This document shows positions 55,621 to 64,000 of a stretch of 64,000 nucleotides of DNA, piece after piece; positions within the stretch are counted from its first letter, which is position 1; each line of letters starts with the position of its first letter. The notes beneath the pieces were generated by a model. That model searched no databases, had not been told where the DNA came from, and was given only the letters and a program-made list of their open reading frames with translations. Origin of the DNA: Zelonia costaricensis (lineage: Eukaryota; Euglenozoa; Kinetoplastea; Trypanosomatida; Trypanosomatidae); assembly GCA_030849075.1 (NCBI GenBank), contig JASAOO010003518.1, forward strand, positions 1 through 64,000, read 5' to 3'. The position numbers were made by a program, and so were the translations under genes.

Positions 55621-55706
55621 CCCCCCCCCATCCGCGACCCCAGCCTTTCTTCGCCCCCCCCCCACGCCCCTGGATCTCTTCCCACACCCTGTTTGCCCCC
55701 CCCCCC
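55621..55706. repeat. Cluster of three long C tracts (G tracts on the minus strand)
   Basis: C9 (55621-55629), C10 (55654-55663) and C11 (55696-55706) occur within 86 bases, about 520 bases upstream of the leftward array. Read on the minus strand these are G-tracts pointing in the direction of transcription. Confidence 0.85.
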
Positions 55707-56620
55707 ACCATGGCCAACCACCACCGCCAAAGTCCGGGCGACGACCCCACGGCAGAGGCGTTTTGGCGCCCCCACCAGCACGCCCCCGGCCGGCCAAGCC
55801 CCCCTCCTTCTTTGGGTCGCCCAATAGGTCGTGACTCCAAAGCCGAGCGATCGGCAGCGCGTACTTGATCCACGTAACGTGAGATCTACAGGTTGTGGTG
55901 AGTCCGAATGTGCTGGTGGCTGAGTTGAAAGCAGCCACCGTTCAGGTTTTCCCAGAGCTTGCGAGGGGAATGGAGGGGACGGAAAAAAGAAAAAGATATG
56001 GTCAGCGGGTCAGATCGGTGATCTGTGCCTGTGTTGTAAACGCATGATTCACTCCTTCACTTGCATCGCCTGTCTGTCTTGACTCTCTCCTGTTTCTATG
56101 TTTATTGCGCAAACTGGGCAGAGCGTCACCCAGCGTAAAAAACTCCGGTCTCTCAGAGAATTCCACCCGCCCGCCCCCCGTCCCCACCACGGCAGGGGGA
56201 CCGATAGGATCTCTCGAAGGATCCATGAGCTGGGTAGTGTTTCCCCAGCACCTCGCATCGCGAAGACATCGTTGAGATCAGGCTGGAGCCGGGAAAAGCG
56301 AAACACTAGAGAGATCTTTAGGGGCATTATGAGAGGGCGGCTGATAAGCGGAAGTGTGAGTGGGTCCTAGGGGATGGAGTGTTGACCTGGGGCTCGCGAG
56401 TTGTGCATTCCAAAATACCGTGACGTATCATTTACCACTGTTGACTTCCTAGCCTTCATAGCTCCTGTGCGCAAAGAGCCCCCCGTATCGCCACGGCCTC
56501 TACACCACCCAGCGCTTTGGAAAACGCACACCTTACAGATTGCCCAGCCGCCGACGAGCATCAAAAAACACAGCCTTTCAGCGAGACCGAGGCAGGGGCG
56601 AAGTAAACCCACACACGCCT

Positions 56621-56631
56621 CCCCCCCCCCC
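56621..56631. repeat. C11 homopolymer
   Basis: Eleven C residues on the plus strand, a minus-strand G11, inside the strand-switch region. Confidence 0.85.
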
Positions 56632-59600
56632 TGCGGTACCCTAGAGCGCCCACAAAGAGAGAAGAGGCACGGGGAAATCACCACCAGACACACACAACGG
56701 TTGAGTTCCCTCCCCCCAAAGACCGTTTAGGATATTCCAGCTGCCCAAACGAGGCGACCACAAACCGCCGCCCCCGGGGCACAGTGCCACGTGTGAATCG
56801 TATTTTCGGCGTTCATAATGCCTTTTCCCGGACGATCCGACCACTCTTGCCCAGGTCAGTGACGCTGACGCAGCGCAAACCGCGTTGCGGGAAGGCGTTG
56901 AACTTTCAGAGACTTGTACCACGGGAAGCGAGCACGACACGACCCTCAGCACGAGTATTGCAAAGCCCACATTCTCTGGCGCACGGCGTCACAACCAACT
57001 GATCCTCAGGCCAAACGACATTCCATCCAAAGGGGACAGGCACCACCGACCTCTTGGGATCGACATTCAACCGATGCGCCCGTGGGCGAGCACGCGGAAG
57101 CGGTCCTGGGAAGAGCGGCCGCCAGGCTGTCGAAGCTGGGTGCGGTGTGCGCGGCGTAAGGGGAGGCTGCGAAAGACGAGCCCCACAAATTCCGCAACGC
57201 CCCCATTCAATCAAGGCTGGTACACAGAGGAACCGCATGGTTGGAAAGTGCCGGCCCAAAATAACGGAAGCCCCTGGAACACCCCGGCGTGAGGGTTCTT
57301 ATGGTCGTTCTGGCCACTACCACGCCGTTGTTTAATGGGCGAACCTCCCATGCCAGAACCCGCAGCCCACCCCCCCCGTCCCGCGTGACAGCGGGGAGAT
57401 ACAGTTTTGTGCGCGTGAGATGGGGGGACGGATTCAGGCGGATCCAGAACCGCTTTTTTGAGGGGTTCTATACGGTTAGCGAACTTGAGCGGGGCGTGCG
57501 AGCCCCCGGTGGCCCACCGGCCCCCACTATCCCGGCATTTTCTCTTGAGAGCGAAGCCCCAAGCTGGGACAACCCCCACCCCCCGCCAGCTGAGGAGCGC
57601 GTCGCCTGCCTGCGGCGCCTCGGAAAAACTAGGGTTCTTTTGTATCCCCCACCCTGAGCCGATGGAGCGGCAAAGACGGAGGCGCGGTCGGCGGCGCGCG
57701 GCCGCACTCTACAAAAAGGGGGTGGGGGCAGCAGCTTTGCAGAAGGTGGCGTGCGGCCCGTGCGCCCGCAGCTGCCGAACTGTGTGCGGCCATCTGGAGA
57801 CAGAATGGCCTGGTCTGACCGTCCTCTTCCCCACCCATCGGGCATCCGCAAAACGCCAGTGGCAGTGGTAAAAGTGGGCCACCACACCGGGCAGCGCCGA
57901 AGACACACCCCACGACCCCCAAGGTCGGTATTCTCGGGCGAAAACGGTCACCATTTCTCACGCCGACGAAAATGCAAGTGCACCTCTCTTCCCGCTTGAA
58001 TTTGGGTCACCGTGAGCTCCGCCACTGGGACGGGGGTTGGGATAGCTGGCGAAAGCGGCCATCAGAAAACCCAACGCCGCGCGCTCGGAGCATAGATTTG
58101 GTTACCGGGCTACGGCTGTAGGCCTGCATTTCACGAAATAAACACACACGCGCCGATACCCTTTGAAAGGGGTATTTCATCGCAGCCGCCCCGCGACGAC
58201 AGTGGCGACGCGACCAGCGTGGAGGCATAAAAAAAGACTCAAGAAGGGTTTCGAACAGGGACTCGGGCACGCTTTGGATTCCTTCACCGACGAATTGTGG
58301 GAGGATCCATGTGGGATGCGAGCGGTGGGCTAGTCCCAGCGGAATCCGTAAGGTGCGGCTGCGCCCCGCAATCGCCGGAACCATCACCAACGTTTGCGGT
58401 GCCTGCTGAGTCCCCATTCCCGCGCTCGATGTGCCACGTCCGCTTTGCCAATCGAGCCAGACTAAAAGCACACCCGCTCTACATATACGGCGCGGCAAGC
58501 TGGGATCCTGTCCCGCTCGCCTTGTCTGCGCTTTGCGCGGGGACAACGTGCGGCAGGTGAAGCTGTCCGCTATGCACCTTCGTCGCGGCTTCGTGTGGGG
58601 TGTTTGCGAAACGACGCATATTCGCACGCTGCGCGCTCCCACTGGACACCCCGGGCCCCACACGAGGCTTTTTTTTCTGCAGGGGGGGTTGGCGTTCCCG
58701 CGCTGTCGATGCAAACCCGCCGCAACGCACCTTGGACGCCGTCGACGTCCCGGCCTTCAGGCGCCCCCTCCTGGCGCTCGCGGGATGTGCGCCGCAGGCG
58801 TTGGTGGCGAACAGGTGGAACCAAACCGACGCGGCAGCTGCCAGGGACCAGACTGAGAATTCAAAACCCTGCACGGTGCGGCCACCGTTCCTGCACCACA
58901 AAAGAAAGAGCTCTCGCCTACACACACAGAAGCGCAAGAACGCGGTATCTCCGCGCGTGGGGCGCTGGCGGGCCGGACCGCATGCGCCGCCTTCACGGCC
59001 CCGGGTCGTGGAGGGGCCAACCACCCAGTTGCGTCTTTTCTGTTGCCCCCCCCGCCGGTTGTTGTAAACGGCTGGAGGCATCCTGGGGCCGCTTCGAGGT
59101 GTTTTTGCCGCCATTTGTGGCGAAGCGAGGGGTTTCTGTCCCTGCCAAAGCTGGGGCGCCTGGGGTGGTAGCGGGCTCCGGTGCGCGGGGGGCAGGGGAC
59201 CCGTGGCAGCCCAGCCGCCCCTTCGCGGTGGTGTTTTGCGCGCCACGATGGTGGTTGAGGGGTCGGGTCTGACCGCTGCTGTGTACGCCGCCCCACCCCC
59301 CGCGCCTCACAGGCCTAGTAGTTGTTGCCTCGAAAGCGGGGATGGGTGGGGCGCCTTCGCCGGAATGTTGGCTTCGAAAGAGGGGGGGCGGAAAAGAGGA
59401 ACGGCGCTGGTTTGGGGGATTTGTGGCGAAGCTGTTGGTCAGGGGGAAGTAAAAAGTGCTCAGCAGCTCTCGGGTTTGTAATCACACCTATCCCAGGGGA
59501 AGGGGCAATGCCGTCCGCTCCTTGTTTCGCTTTACCGATTCCGATCGTGGTTTCGAACGTTCAAGAGCCCGGGCTGCTTTTTAGCTGTTTTCCGGAGCTG

Positions 59601-59736
59601 CGAGCAGCCCGCGCCCAGAGTCCTCCCGGGGCTCGCTGCGCCAGAAAAAGTCTGAGTGCCCCCAAGCCTGCTCCTAACCGCCACGCAGCGGTGCGCGCGG
59701 TCCTGGGGGCGGTGGTGGTGACTCTCGATTTGAGGA

Positions 59737-59746
59737 GGGGGGGGGG
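59737..59746. repeat. G10 homopolymer
   Basis: Ten G residues on the plus strand, about 475 bases upstream of the first splice site of the rightward array. It is the mirror of the C-tract cluster at 55.6 kb. Confidence 0.85.
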
Positions 59747-60211
59747 CGGCGAAGGATAGAGGCAGGATAAGGGTGACTGCTGCTCTCGAGACGCCTCAGG
59801 AAGTCTGCGCACGCTGACCGGTGGCGGCGAGGGGGTGGGGAACCGGGGTGGGAGATGGGGTGTTGCTTTCTCAAACGCTGGCGGCTGCACCTCAGCTACG
59901 GGCCGGCACTGCTTAAGGCGCAGCGCTGGCGGAAGGGATTGTCTGGTGCTGAGGGCTTGTCTACGCTGCATACGCGCAGGGTAGGGGCGCGGCCGCGGCC
60001 GTTTAGGAGGTTGTGTGTCTAGAGCGTTTCGGCGCGCTGCGTGACGTAAAAAGAAAGCCACGAATGCGTAGGGGGATTCCTCCGCCGGAAGCAGCTGAAG
60101 GCGCTCGTACGCCAGCCGGAATGACCATGGCGAGCATGCTGCTTGCGTGCAAGGCGACCACGCGCCGTACACAAGTGCTGACAGAGAATGCCTCGCCCCT
60201 TCTTCTCCCTT

Positions 60212-60213
60212 AG
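60212..60213 (+). promoter_or_regulatory. Spliced-leader acceptor for the 59-aa membrane protein
   Basis: A strong pyrimidine tract (60190-60211) ends in UUAG here, with no earlier AG inside the tract. The leader to the ATG at 60266 would be 52 bases. It is the first clear acceptor on the plus strand after the strand-switch region. Confidence 0.65.
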
Positions 60214-60265
60214 CCTCTCGAATACTCACATCCTCGTCACCCACTGACAAGATTCCTGCGCCTTA

Positions 60266-60445
60266 ATGGACTTCCAGTTCATCAGTAGCACAGAGCTGCT
60301 CTACCCGATCGGCAGTCTAGTGCTCGCCGCCGCCATCACGCTCGCTGTGGGCCAGTGCATTCCAACTCGTGAGTCAGATGCGTTGGCTGCTGCCGGCTCT
60401 TTCACCAGCGCGAAGGATGAAAAAACCCAGGCGTCGTCCACGTGA
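60266..60445 (+). CDS. Small single-pass membrane protein, 59 aa, unidentified
   Basis: A short frame of 59 codons plus stop. It starts M-D-F-Q-F-I-S-S-T-E and has one hydrophobic segment (about 12-30, with L-V-L-A-A-A-I-T-L-A-V-G) followed by a polar tail ending Q-A-S-S-T. Support for it being real: an excellent trans-splice acceptor lies 52 bases upstream, it opens the plus-strand array, no other ATG lies between acceptor and start, and codons are GC-ending. I do not recognise the family. The form suits a small subunit of an ER or inner-mitochondrial membrane complex. It is easily missed because it is under 60 codons. Confidence 0.6.
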   Translation: MDFQFISSTELLYPIGSLVLAAAITLAVGQCIPTRESDALAAAGSFTSAKDEKTQASST

Positions 60446-60680
60446 CGTGGCTCTTTCCTCCGTATTCTAGAAGTGCAGCATTGACTCGGAACGCCGAGAG
60501 AGCGACACCATCAAAGGAACGAACTGATCAGCGCTGCTTTCTGCAAGCTGTGCTTTTGAAGCTTAACGCAGGTCAGATGCAGAATATGGCTTCTTGCACC
60601 TCTGCCACATGAACGTACACTTCATTCCCTCTCCGCCCACCCTCTTGCGTATTTGTGCATCTCGTAGCTTTCTGCCCCAC

Positions 60681-60682
60681 AG
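60681..60682 (+). promoter_or_regulatory. Spliced-leader acceptor for the mitochondrial membrane protein
   Basis: A pyrimidine-rich stretch (about 60621-60680) ends in CCCACAG here, 49 bases before the ATG at 60732. The ATG at 60594 lies upstream of it and so is not in the mature mRNA. Confidence 0.6.
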
Positions 60683-60731
60683 TGGCACACCTCTTCGTGC
60701 TCGGCACCCTCCACATATTTTGGCGCCGCGA

Positions 60732-61667
60732 ATGCTTCGGCTTCCCAAGCAACTCGTGCGGCTGCCTGCGGGGCTGGTAGGCCGGCGCGCGTTCTCCACC
60801 ACAGCTGCCCTCCGCGCTGAGTACAGCGCCGAGGAGCGCGCGCGTGAGGAGGCGCTGCGCCAGAAGGTGCAGCAGAAATACCGGGGCATGCAGATTCCGC
60901 CGCTGTCAAGCTACGAGTACGGACACTTCTCGACAATGGGATTGAACGCCACCGCTGCCAAGGCCGCCACCGATGCACGAGCTCAGGGCGGCGCCGGCTT
61001 TGGAGGCGCTGCTTTTCCGAGCCGGCAAGGGACGGACTGGTTGATGCTTTTGACCGGATGTGCTTTGGTGTACTTCTCCGGCAAAATTCTGTTTCGCCAG
61101 TTCACGCGTGGCGTCAACGGTCTCGAGATGCCGCTCTGGACAGCCAGCGTGGAGCAGCAGGCAAAGCACCTCCTGTTTGCCGTGCAGTTTGAGCAGAGTG
61201 AGCAGGACCAGCTGAAGCGGGAGTTTGAGGCTGTGCGCCAGACCAACCCCTTCGTCGACTTTTTTGAGTGGGTGCGGTCACGCCGGCCCGAGTTCTGCTG
61301 CGGAAGGAAGTACGCGCTTGACTACGTCATGCATGCCCTTGTGTCCGCCCTGCGGAGTAGTGACGGAACACAGCTGGCTTCTTTGGCGCGCACGCTGCAG
61401 AGCTCGCTCTCGCGCAAGAACGGCGATGCGATGCAACGGGTGGACGACTTTGTTGACCAGCTTCACAGTGCTGGGTCTCTTTTCCAGGGGCTGCGCGGAA
61501 TCGGGGCTTCAAACGCGTACTTTCCTGATCAGCGGCTACGGCCAGCCTATGCGCCGTCGTTGCAGTCGAGCCAGGGGGGTAGCGCTCTTGAGTCTGATAT
61601 CAGCAGCGCGCTAGACGTCAAAAGCGACGAGGCGCACAGCTCAACTCCCTTCAGTGAAGCGAAGTGA
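60732..61667 (+). CDS. Mitochondrial single-pass membrane protein, unidentified
   Basis: A 311-aa protein not recognised as a named family. Residues 1-28 look like a mitochondrial presequence: Arg/Leu-rich, no acidic residues, ending R-R-A-F-S-T-T-A. Residues 32-50 form a charged helix (E-E-R-A-R-E-E-A-L-R). One membrane segment is at about 103-121 (W-L-M-L-L-T-G-C-A-L-V-Y-F). The remaining 190 residues are soluble, helical and end in a Ser/Glu-rich tail. Topology suggests an inner-membrane protein with a large domain on one side. The start is taken as the first ATG after the splice acceptor at 60682. The frame is open upstream to 60594, but that part precedes the acceptor. Confidence 0.8.
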   Translation: MLRLPKQLVRLPAGLVGRRAFSTTAALRAEYSAEERAREEALRQKVQQKYRGMQIPPLSSYEYGHFSTMGLNATAAKAATDARAQGGAGFGGAAFPSRQGTDWLMLLTGCALVYFSGKILFRQFTRGVNGLEMPLWTASVEQQAKHLLFAVQFEQSEQDQLKREFEAVRQTNPFVDFFEWVRSRRPEFCCGRKYALDYVMHALVSALRSSDGTQLASLARTLQSSLSRKNGDAMQRVDDFVDQLHSAGSLFQGLRGIGASNAYFPDQRLRPAYAPSLQSSQGGSALESDISSALDVKSDEAHSSTPFSEAK

Positions 61668-62102
61668 GGGGCGAGCGTACGTTGCGTGAGCTTGATCTTT
61701 GCCTTCATCCTAGCACAATTACCCCAGTTCCTTGCCACCCCAACGAGCACACAAAACAGAAAACACGTGAAGCACGCGTTCGGTACACAGCGGATAGCTC
61801 CGTAGGGCTGCACGTGCGTCGGGCAACGAGGGCTGTTTTTTTGCGTCAGTTGCGGTAGCAGTCGGCGGCGCGTCAGGCGATGTCCCACTTCCTCTTGGTG
61901 CCGAAATGCAATGTAAAAAAAGTGGACGTGACGGTTACTGCCGCCTAGCAGCCACTCTCTCCCTCTCCATGCAGTACTTTTCGTGCACTCCCTTTCATGC
62001 CGCCCTCTTTGCCCAACATGCGCACGCACCGCAGCAGATACTACTAGCTATCCTGGACCGGCTACGGCTCTTTCTAGTTGGGAAAAAAAAAAGACAGGGA
62101 AA
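61668..62102. other. Intergenic between the mitochondrial protein and the EF-hand gene
   Basis: No gene in 435 bases. It contains a short A-tract just before the EF-hand start and a pyrimidine-rich splice signal. Confidence 0.6.
62076..62077 (+). promoter_or_regulatory. Candidate spliced-leader acceptor for the EF-hand gene
   Basis: CUCUUUCUAG precedes a purine-rich leader of 25 bases before the ATG at 62103. Pyrimidine stretches further upstream (about 61945-61990) offer alternatives. Confidence 0.5.
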
Positions 62103-62657
62103 ATGACCAGCAAGGTGCCCGGCAAGGGCACAGCTCCCGTTTCCCCAGCCCTTCCCAAGATCTCGCACGACCGAGCTGCTGAGCTCAAGGAGGCCTTTTT
62201 TGTTCTGGACTCGAGTGGTAGCGGGTCGGTGAGTGCAGAGGAAGCGAAATCGCTGCTATCCACCATCATCTCGACCCCCCTGGCGGAGACGTTTGACGAC
62301 CTCATGAAGGAGTGCGGTATAGACCCCACGGAGCCGATCACGTTTGCACAGTTTTTCGTGCTTGCAGTGAAGCTTGCCACCCTCAGCTCGCTCGCCGATG
62401 TAGAGGTTGCCAACGAGCCTACCGCGGAGTCCCTGTTTGCCGCCTTCGCTCCCTTCGACCCGGACGACAACGGCTACGTGGACTCAACCGTTTTCTTCTG
62501 CCTCATGGGCGAGAAAGAAAGCAAGCTTTCGCAGCAGGAGCAGGAGGAGCTGCGCCTTCGGTTGGAGCGAGTCGGCCACATGAAGAAGGGACGGGTCTAC
62601 TATAAGGCTTTCATTCTGAACCTTCTCGCCACGAACGCGAACACTCCTTTCTTTTAA
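62103..62657 (+). CDS. EF-hand calmodulin/centrin-like protein
   Basis: A 184-aa protein with a calmodulin-superfamily layout. Recognisable EF-hand loops: D36-S-S-G-S-G-S-V-S-A-E-E47, which keeps the first Asp, the central Gly and the final Glu; and D119-P-D-D-N-G-Y-V-D-S-T-V130, which keeps Asp1, Asp3, Asn5 and Gly6 but has Val in place of the last Glu, so Ca2+ binding there is probably weak. The two other EF-hand positions are helical but lack usable loops. The first 20 residues are a Pro/Lys-rich tail. It could be a calcium sensor or a structural light-chain-like subunit of the flagellum or cytoskeleton; sequence alone does not decide. The frame is open 40 codons upstream, but the ATG after the acceptor at 62077 is chosen. 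Confidence 0.82.
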   Translation: MTSKVPGKGTAPVSPALPKISHDRAAELKEAFFVLDSSGSGSVSAEEAKSLLSTIISTPLAETFDDLMKECGIDPTEPITFAQFFVLAVKLATLSSLADVEVANEPTAESLFAAFAPFDPDDNGYVDSTVFFCLMGEKESKLSQQEQEELRLRLERVGHMKKGRVYYKAFILNLLATNANTPFF

Positions 62658-63325
62658 GGGGCGTGCGCGAACGCTTCACCCTCAGCCCGCCGCGTCACGA
62701 TCCTTGCAAAGGCAAGACTGCATGTGGTCGCAAAGGGCGCCCGTGCGGCGCCCTACGGCCTTGTGCTTTTCTGGCTGGATCGCGAAGTCCGCGTCCTGCT
62801 CTTCTCGCCTTTGCTGAGTTTTCTGCTCCGGTGCACGTTTTCAGCGAGTCGCTTGTGCTTCTCCCTACCACTGGAAAGATGCGTTGCCCTCTGCTTTCAC
62901 GATTTGTGTCGATGTATCGCGCCCTGCTGTCCTCTTGGGAGCAGGGGCGCTTGTCAAATGGCGAAAAAAGAGGGTGAACGCTTGTGGTCTCCCGAGTGTA
63001 GACCGTGAAGTGAGCGAGTATGCGGCCGCTTGCATGCAGTGTTTTGCTAAAGGTCTGGCGATGCTCGGTGCACTGCAACCTGCACAGGCGGCGCCCGGCT
63101 CGTCGACGCGCACCTGCCATGGTAGAAACTGCTCCTGGCTACATGTGCAACGTGGTGCGCCGGGTCATTTGACCATGTCATGATGCTGCGCCCTGAAGCT
63201 GCTTTTTCTTTTCTGCTCTCTCGCACTGCCCCTTACTGCTCTTCTTCGCACTCTCCACCTTTTCCCTCTTTCACGCCAGCAAGCAATCGCCGCCGAAGAA
63301 GAAGCGAATCTCTCTATTCCCAGCA
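62658..63325. other. Intergenic between the EF-hand gene and ABCE1
   Basis: No gene in 668 bases. The right end is a long pyrimidine tract, the splice signal for ABCE1. Confidence 0.65.
63278..63279 (+). promoter_or_regulatory. Spliced-leader acceptor for ABCE1
   Basis: A long, strong pyrimidine tract (about 63205-63275) ends in CGCCAG here, 46 bases before the ATG at 63326. Confidence 0.65.
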
Positions 63326-64000
63326 ATGCCGCCGAAGAAGCAGGTTGAGGAGCAGTCGCGGCTCACCCGTATTGCCGTCGTGAACGCTGACCGGTGCAAG
63401 CCTCGCAAGTGCAACCTCGAGTGCCACAAGTGCTGCCCTGTCGTCCTCCAGGGTAAGCTGTGCATCGAAGTGAGTCACCAGAGCACCATCTCCAAGATCT
63501 CCGAGGAGCTGTGCATCGGCTGCGCTCTCTGCGTCAAGAAGTGCCCGTATGATGCAATTCGCATTATCAACCTCCCGTCGAACCTTGAGCGCGACACGGT
63601 GCACCGCTACGGTCCGAACAGCTTCAAGCTGCATCGCCTTCCCCTTCCCCGGCCTGGGCAGGTGCTCGGACTGGTGGGGGCGAACGGTACAGGCAAGTCG
63701 ACCGCCCTCTCCATCTTGAAGGGGCGCGTCAAGCCAAACCTCGGCCGGTACAAGGACGAACCTGCGTGGGATGAGATTCTCAAGTACTTCCGCGGCTCGG
63801 AGCATCAGGCGTACTTCCAGCATCTCCTCGACGACAAGATGCGCGTTCTGCTGAAGCCGCAGTACGTCGACAAGGTGCCCAAGACGAACAACGGCATGGT
63901 CGAGGCCCTCCTGACGAAGGCGGACGAGCGCAGCATGAAGGGTCACTTTATGGACGTCCTAGATCTGAAGAACGTGGCGGACCGCACGCTGGACAAGCTC
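63326..64000 (+). CDS. ABCE1: ABCE1/RLI1 ribosome-recycling ATPase (5' part, cut by window end)
   Basis: The first 225 codons are present and the frame is still open at the window edge; the full protein is normally about 600-650 aa. The N-terminal iron-sulfur domain is complete: a first cysteine cluster at C24, C29, C33, C36 and a ferredoxin-type C-I-G-C-A-L-C-V-K-K-C-P cluster at 63-74. The first ATP-binding cassette begins after P110, with Walker A G-A-N-G-T-G-K-S at 118-125. ABCE1 splits the 80S ribosome after termination or rescue and helps reinitiation; it is cytosolic, essential and depends on Fe-S assembly. The start M-P-P-K-K-Q is 46 bases after the acceptor. The missing part should hold the rest of NBD1 and NBD2. 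Confidence 0.97.
   Translation, partial: MPPKKQVEEQSRLTRIAVVNADRCKPRKCNLECHKCCPVVLQGKLCIEVSHQSTISKISEELCIGCALCVKKCPYDAIRIINLPSNLERDTVHRYGPNSFKLHRLPLPRPGQVLGLVGANGTGKSTALSILKGRVKPNLGRYKDEPAWDEILKYFRGSEHQAYFQHLLDDKMRVLLKPQYVDKVPKTNNGMVEALLTKADERSMKGHFMDVLDLKNVADRTLDKL

Larger units (their letters stand above)
55060..60265. other. Divergent strand-switch region (probable bidirectional transcription start region)
   Basis: Genes to the left are all on the minus strand and genes to the right all on the plus strand, so this 5.2 kb separates two diverging polycistronic units. In kinetoplastids such regions are where RNA polymerase II begins on both strands, marked by histone variants rather than by sharp promoters. 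No convincing gene, tRNA or 5S RNA was found here: frames up to 255 codons are low-complexity or overlap each other on both strands. The composition differs from other intergenic stretches: CA/TG dinucleotide repeats are almost absent, and G- and C-homopolymers are frequent. Confidence 0.8.

Noticed and set aside
58240..58275. TTCGAACAGGGACTCGGGC segment resembling a reversed tRNA B box
   Set aside because: Lacks the paired T-stem and the rest of a cloverleaf on either strand.
58007..59296. Overlapping frames of 140-255 codons on both strands in the strand-switch region
   Set aside because: Several frames on both strands overlap each other, cross homopolymers and show no conserved motif; expected in GC-rich non-coding DNA.

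Overview
The window is nuclear DNA of a trypanosomatid flagellate, most likely a Leishmania-like member of the Leishmaniinae. The genes have no introns, are GC-rich with strong third-position GC, and lie in two long single-direction arrays. They are separated by long intergenic stretches of (CA)n, (GT)n and polypurine/polypyrimidine sequence, and several genes are preceded by a polypyrimidine tract plus AG of the kind used for spliced-leader trans-splicing. The order MKT1-like, MetRS, NOT1, Rab21, CCCH zinc-finger protein, ATP synthase subunit c, eL36 matches what I recall of a block on T. brucei chromosome 10 and Leishmania chromosome 21. I could not check that recollection. The genus is not resolved.

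Layout. From about 55.06 kb leftward every gene is on the minus strand. In transcription order: an Aat-like (leucyl/phenylalanyl-tRNA-protein transferase fold) protein, ribosomal protein eL36, the MICOS subunit Mic10, ATP synthase subunit c, a beta-propeller plus helical-domain protein (possibly Utp5/WDR43-like), proteasome lid subunit RPN5, a CCCH zinc-finger protein (probable ZC3H30), a coiled-coil protein resembling TEDC1, Rab21, a PfkB-family kinase, NOT1 (2282 aa), methionyl-tRNA synthetase and an MKT1-like protein with a 630-residue Q/G/P/M-rich front half. From about 60.27 kb rightward the genes are on the plus strand: a 59-aa membrane microprotein, a mitochondrial membrane protein, an EF-hand protein, and the 5' end of ABCE1/RLI1, cut by the window end.

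The 5 kb between the two arrays (about 55.1-60.2 kb) is a divergent strand-switch region and the likely RNA polymerase II start region for both. It has no convincing gene and its longest homopolymer runs point outward: C9-C11 on the left, G10 on the right.

The minus-strand array holds three post-transcriptional regulators (MKT1-like, NOT1, CCCH zinc finger), two inner-membrane mitochondrial proteins side by side (subunit c and Mic10), and protein synthesis and turnover genes. Polycistronic neighbours in kinetoplastids need not share a pathway. The largest gene-free interval is 8.9 kb downstream of the zinc-finger gene. The single N at 15572 sits between two identical 75-base copies and is best read as an unresolved contig join.
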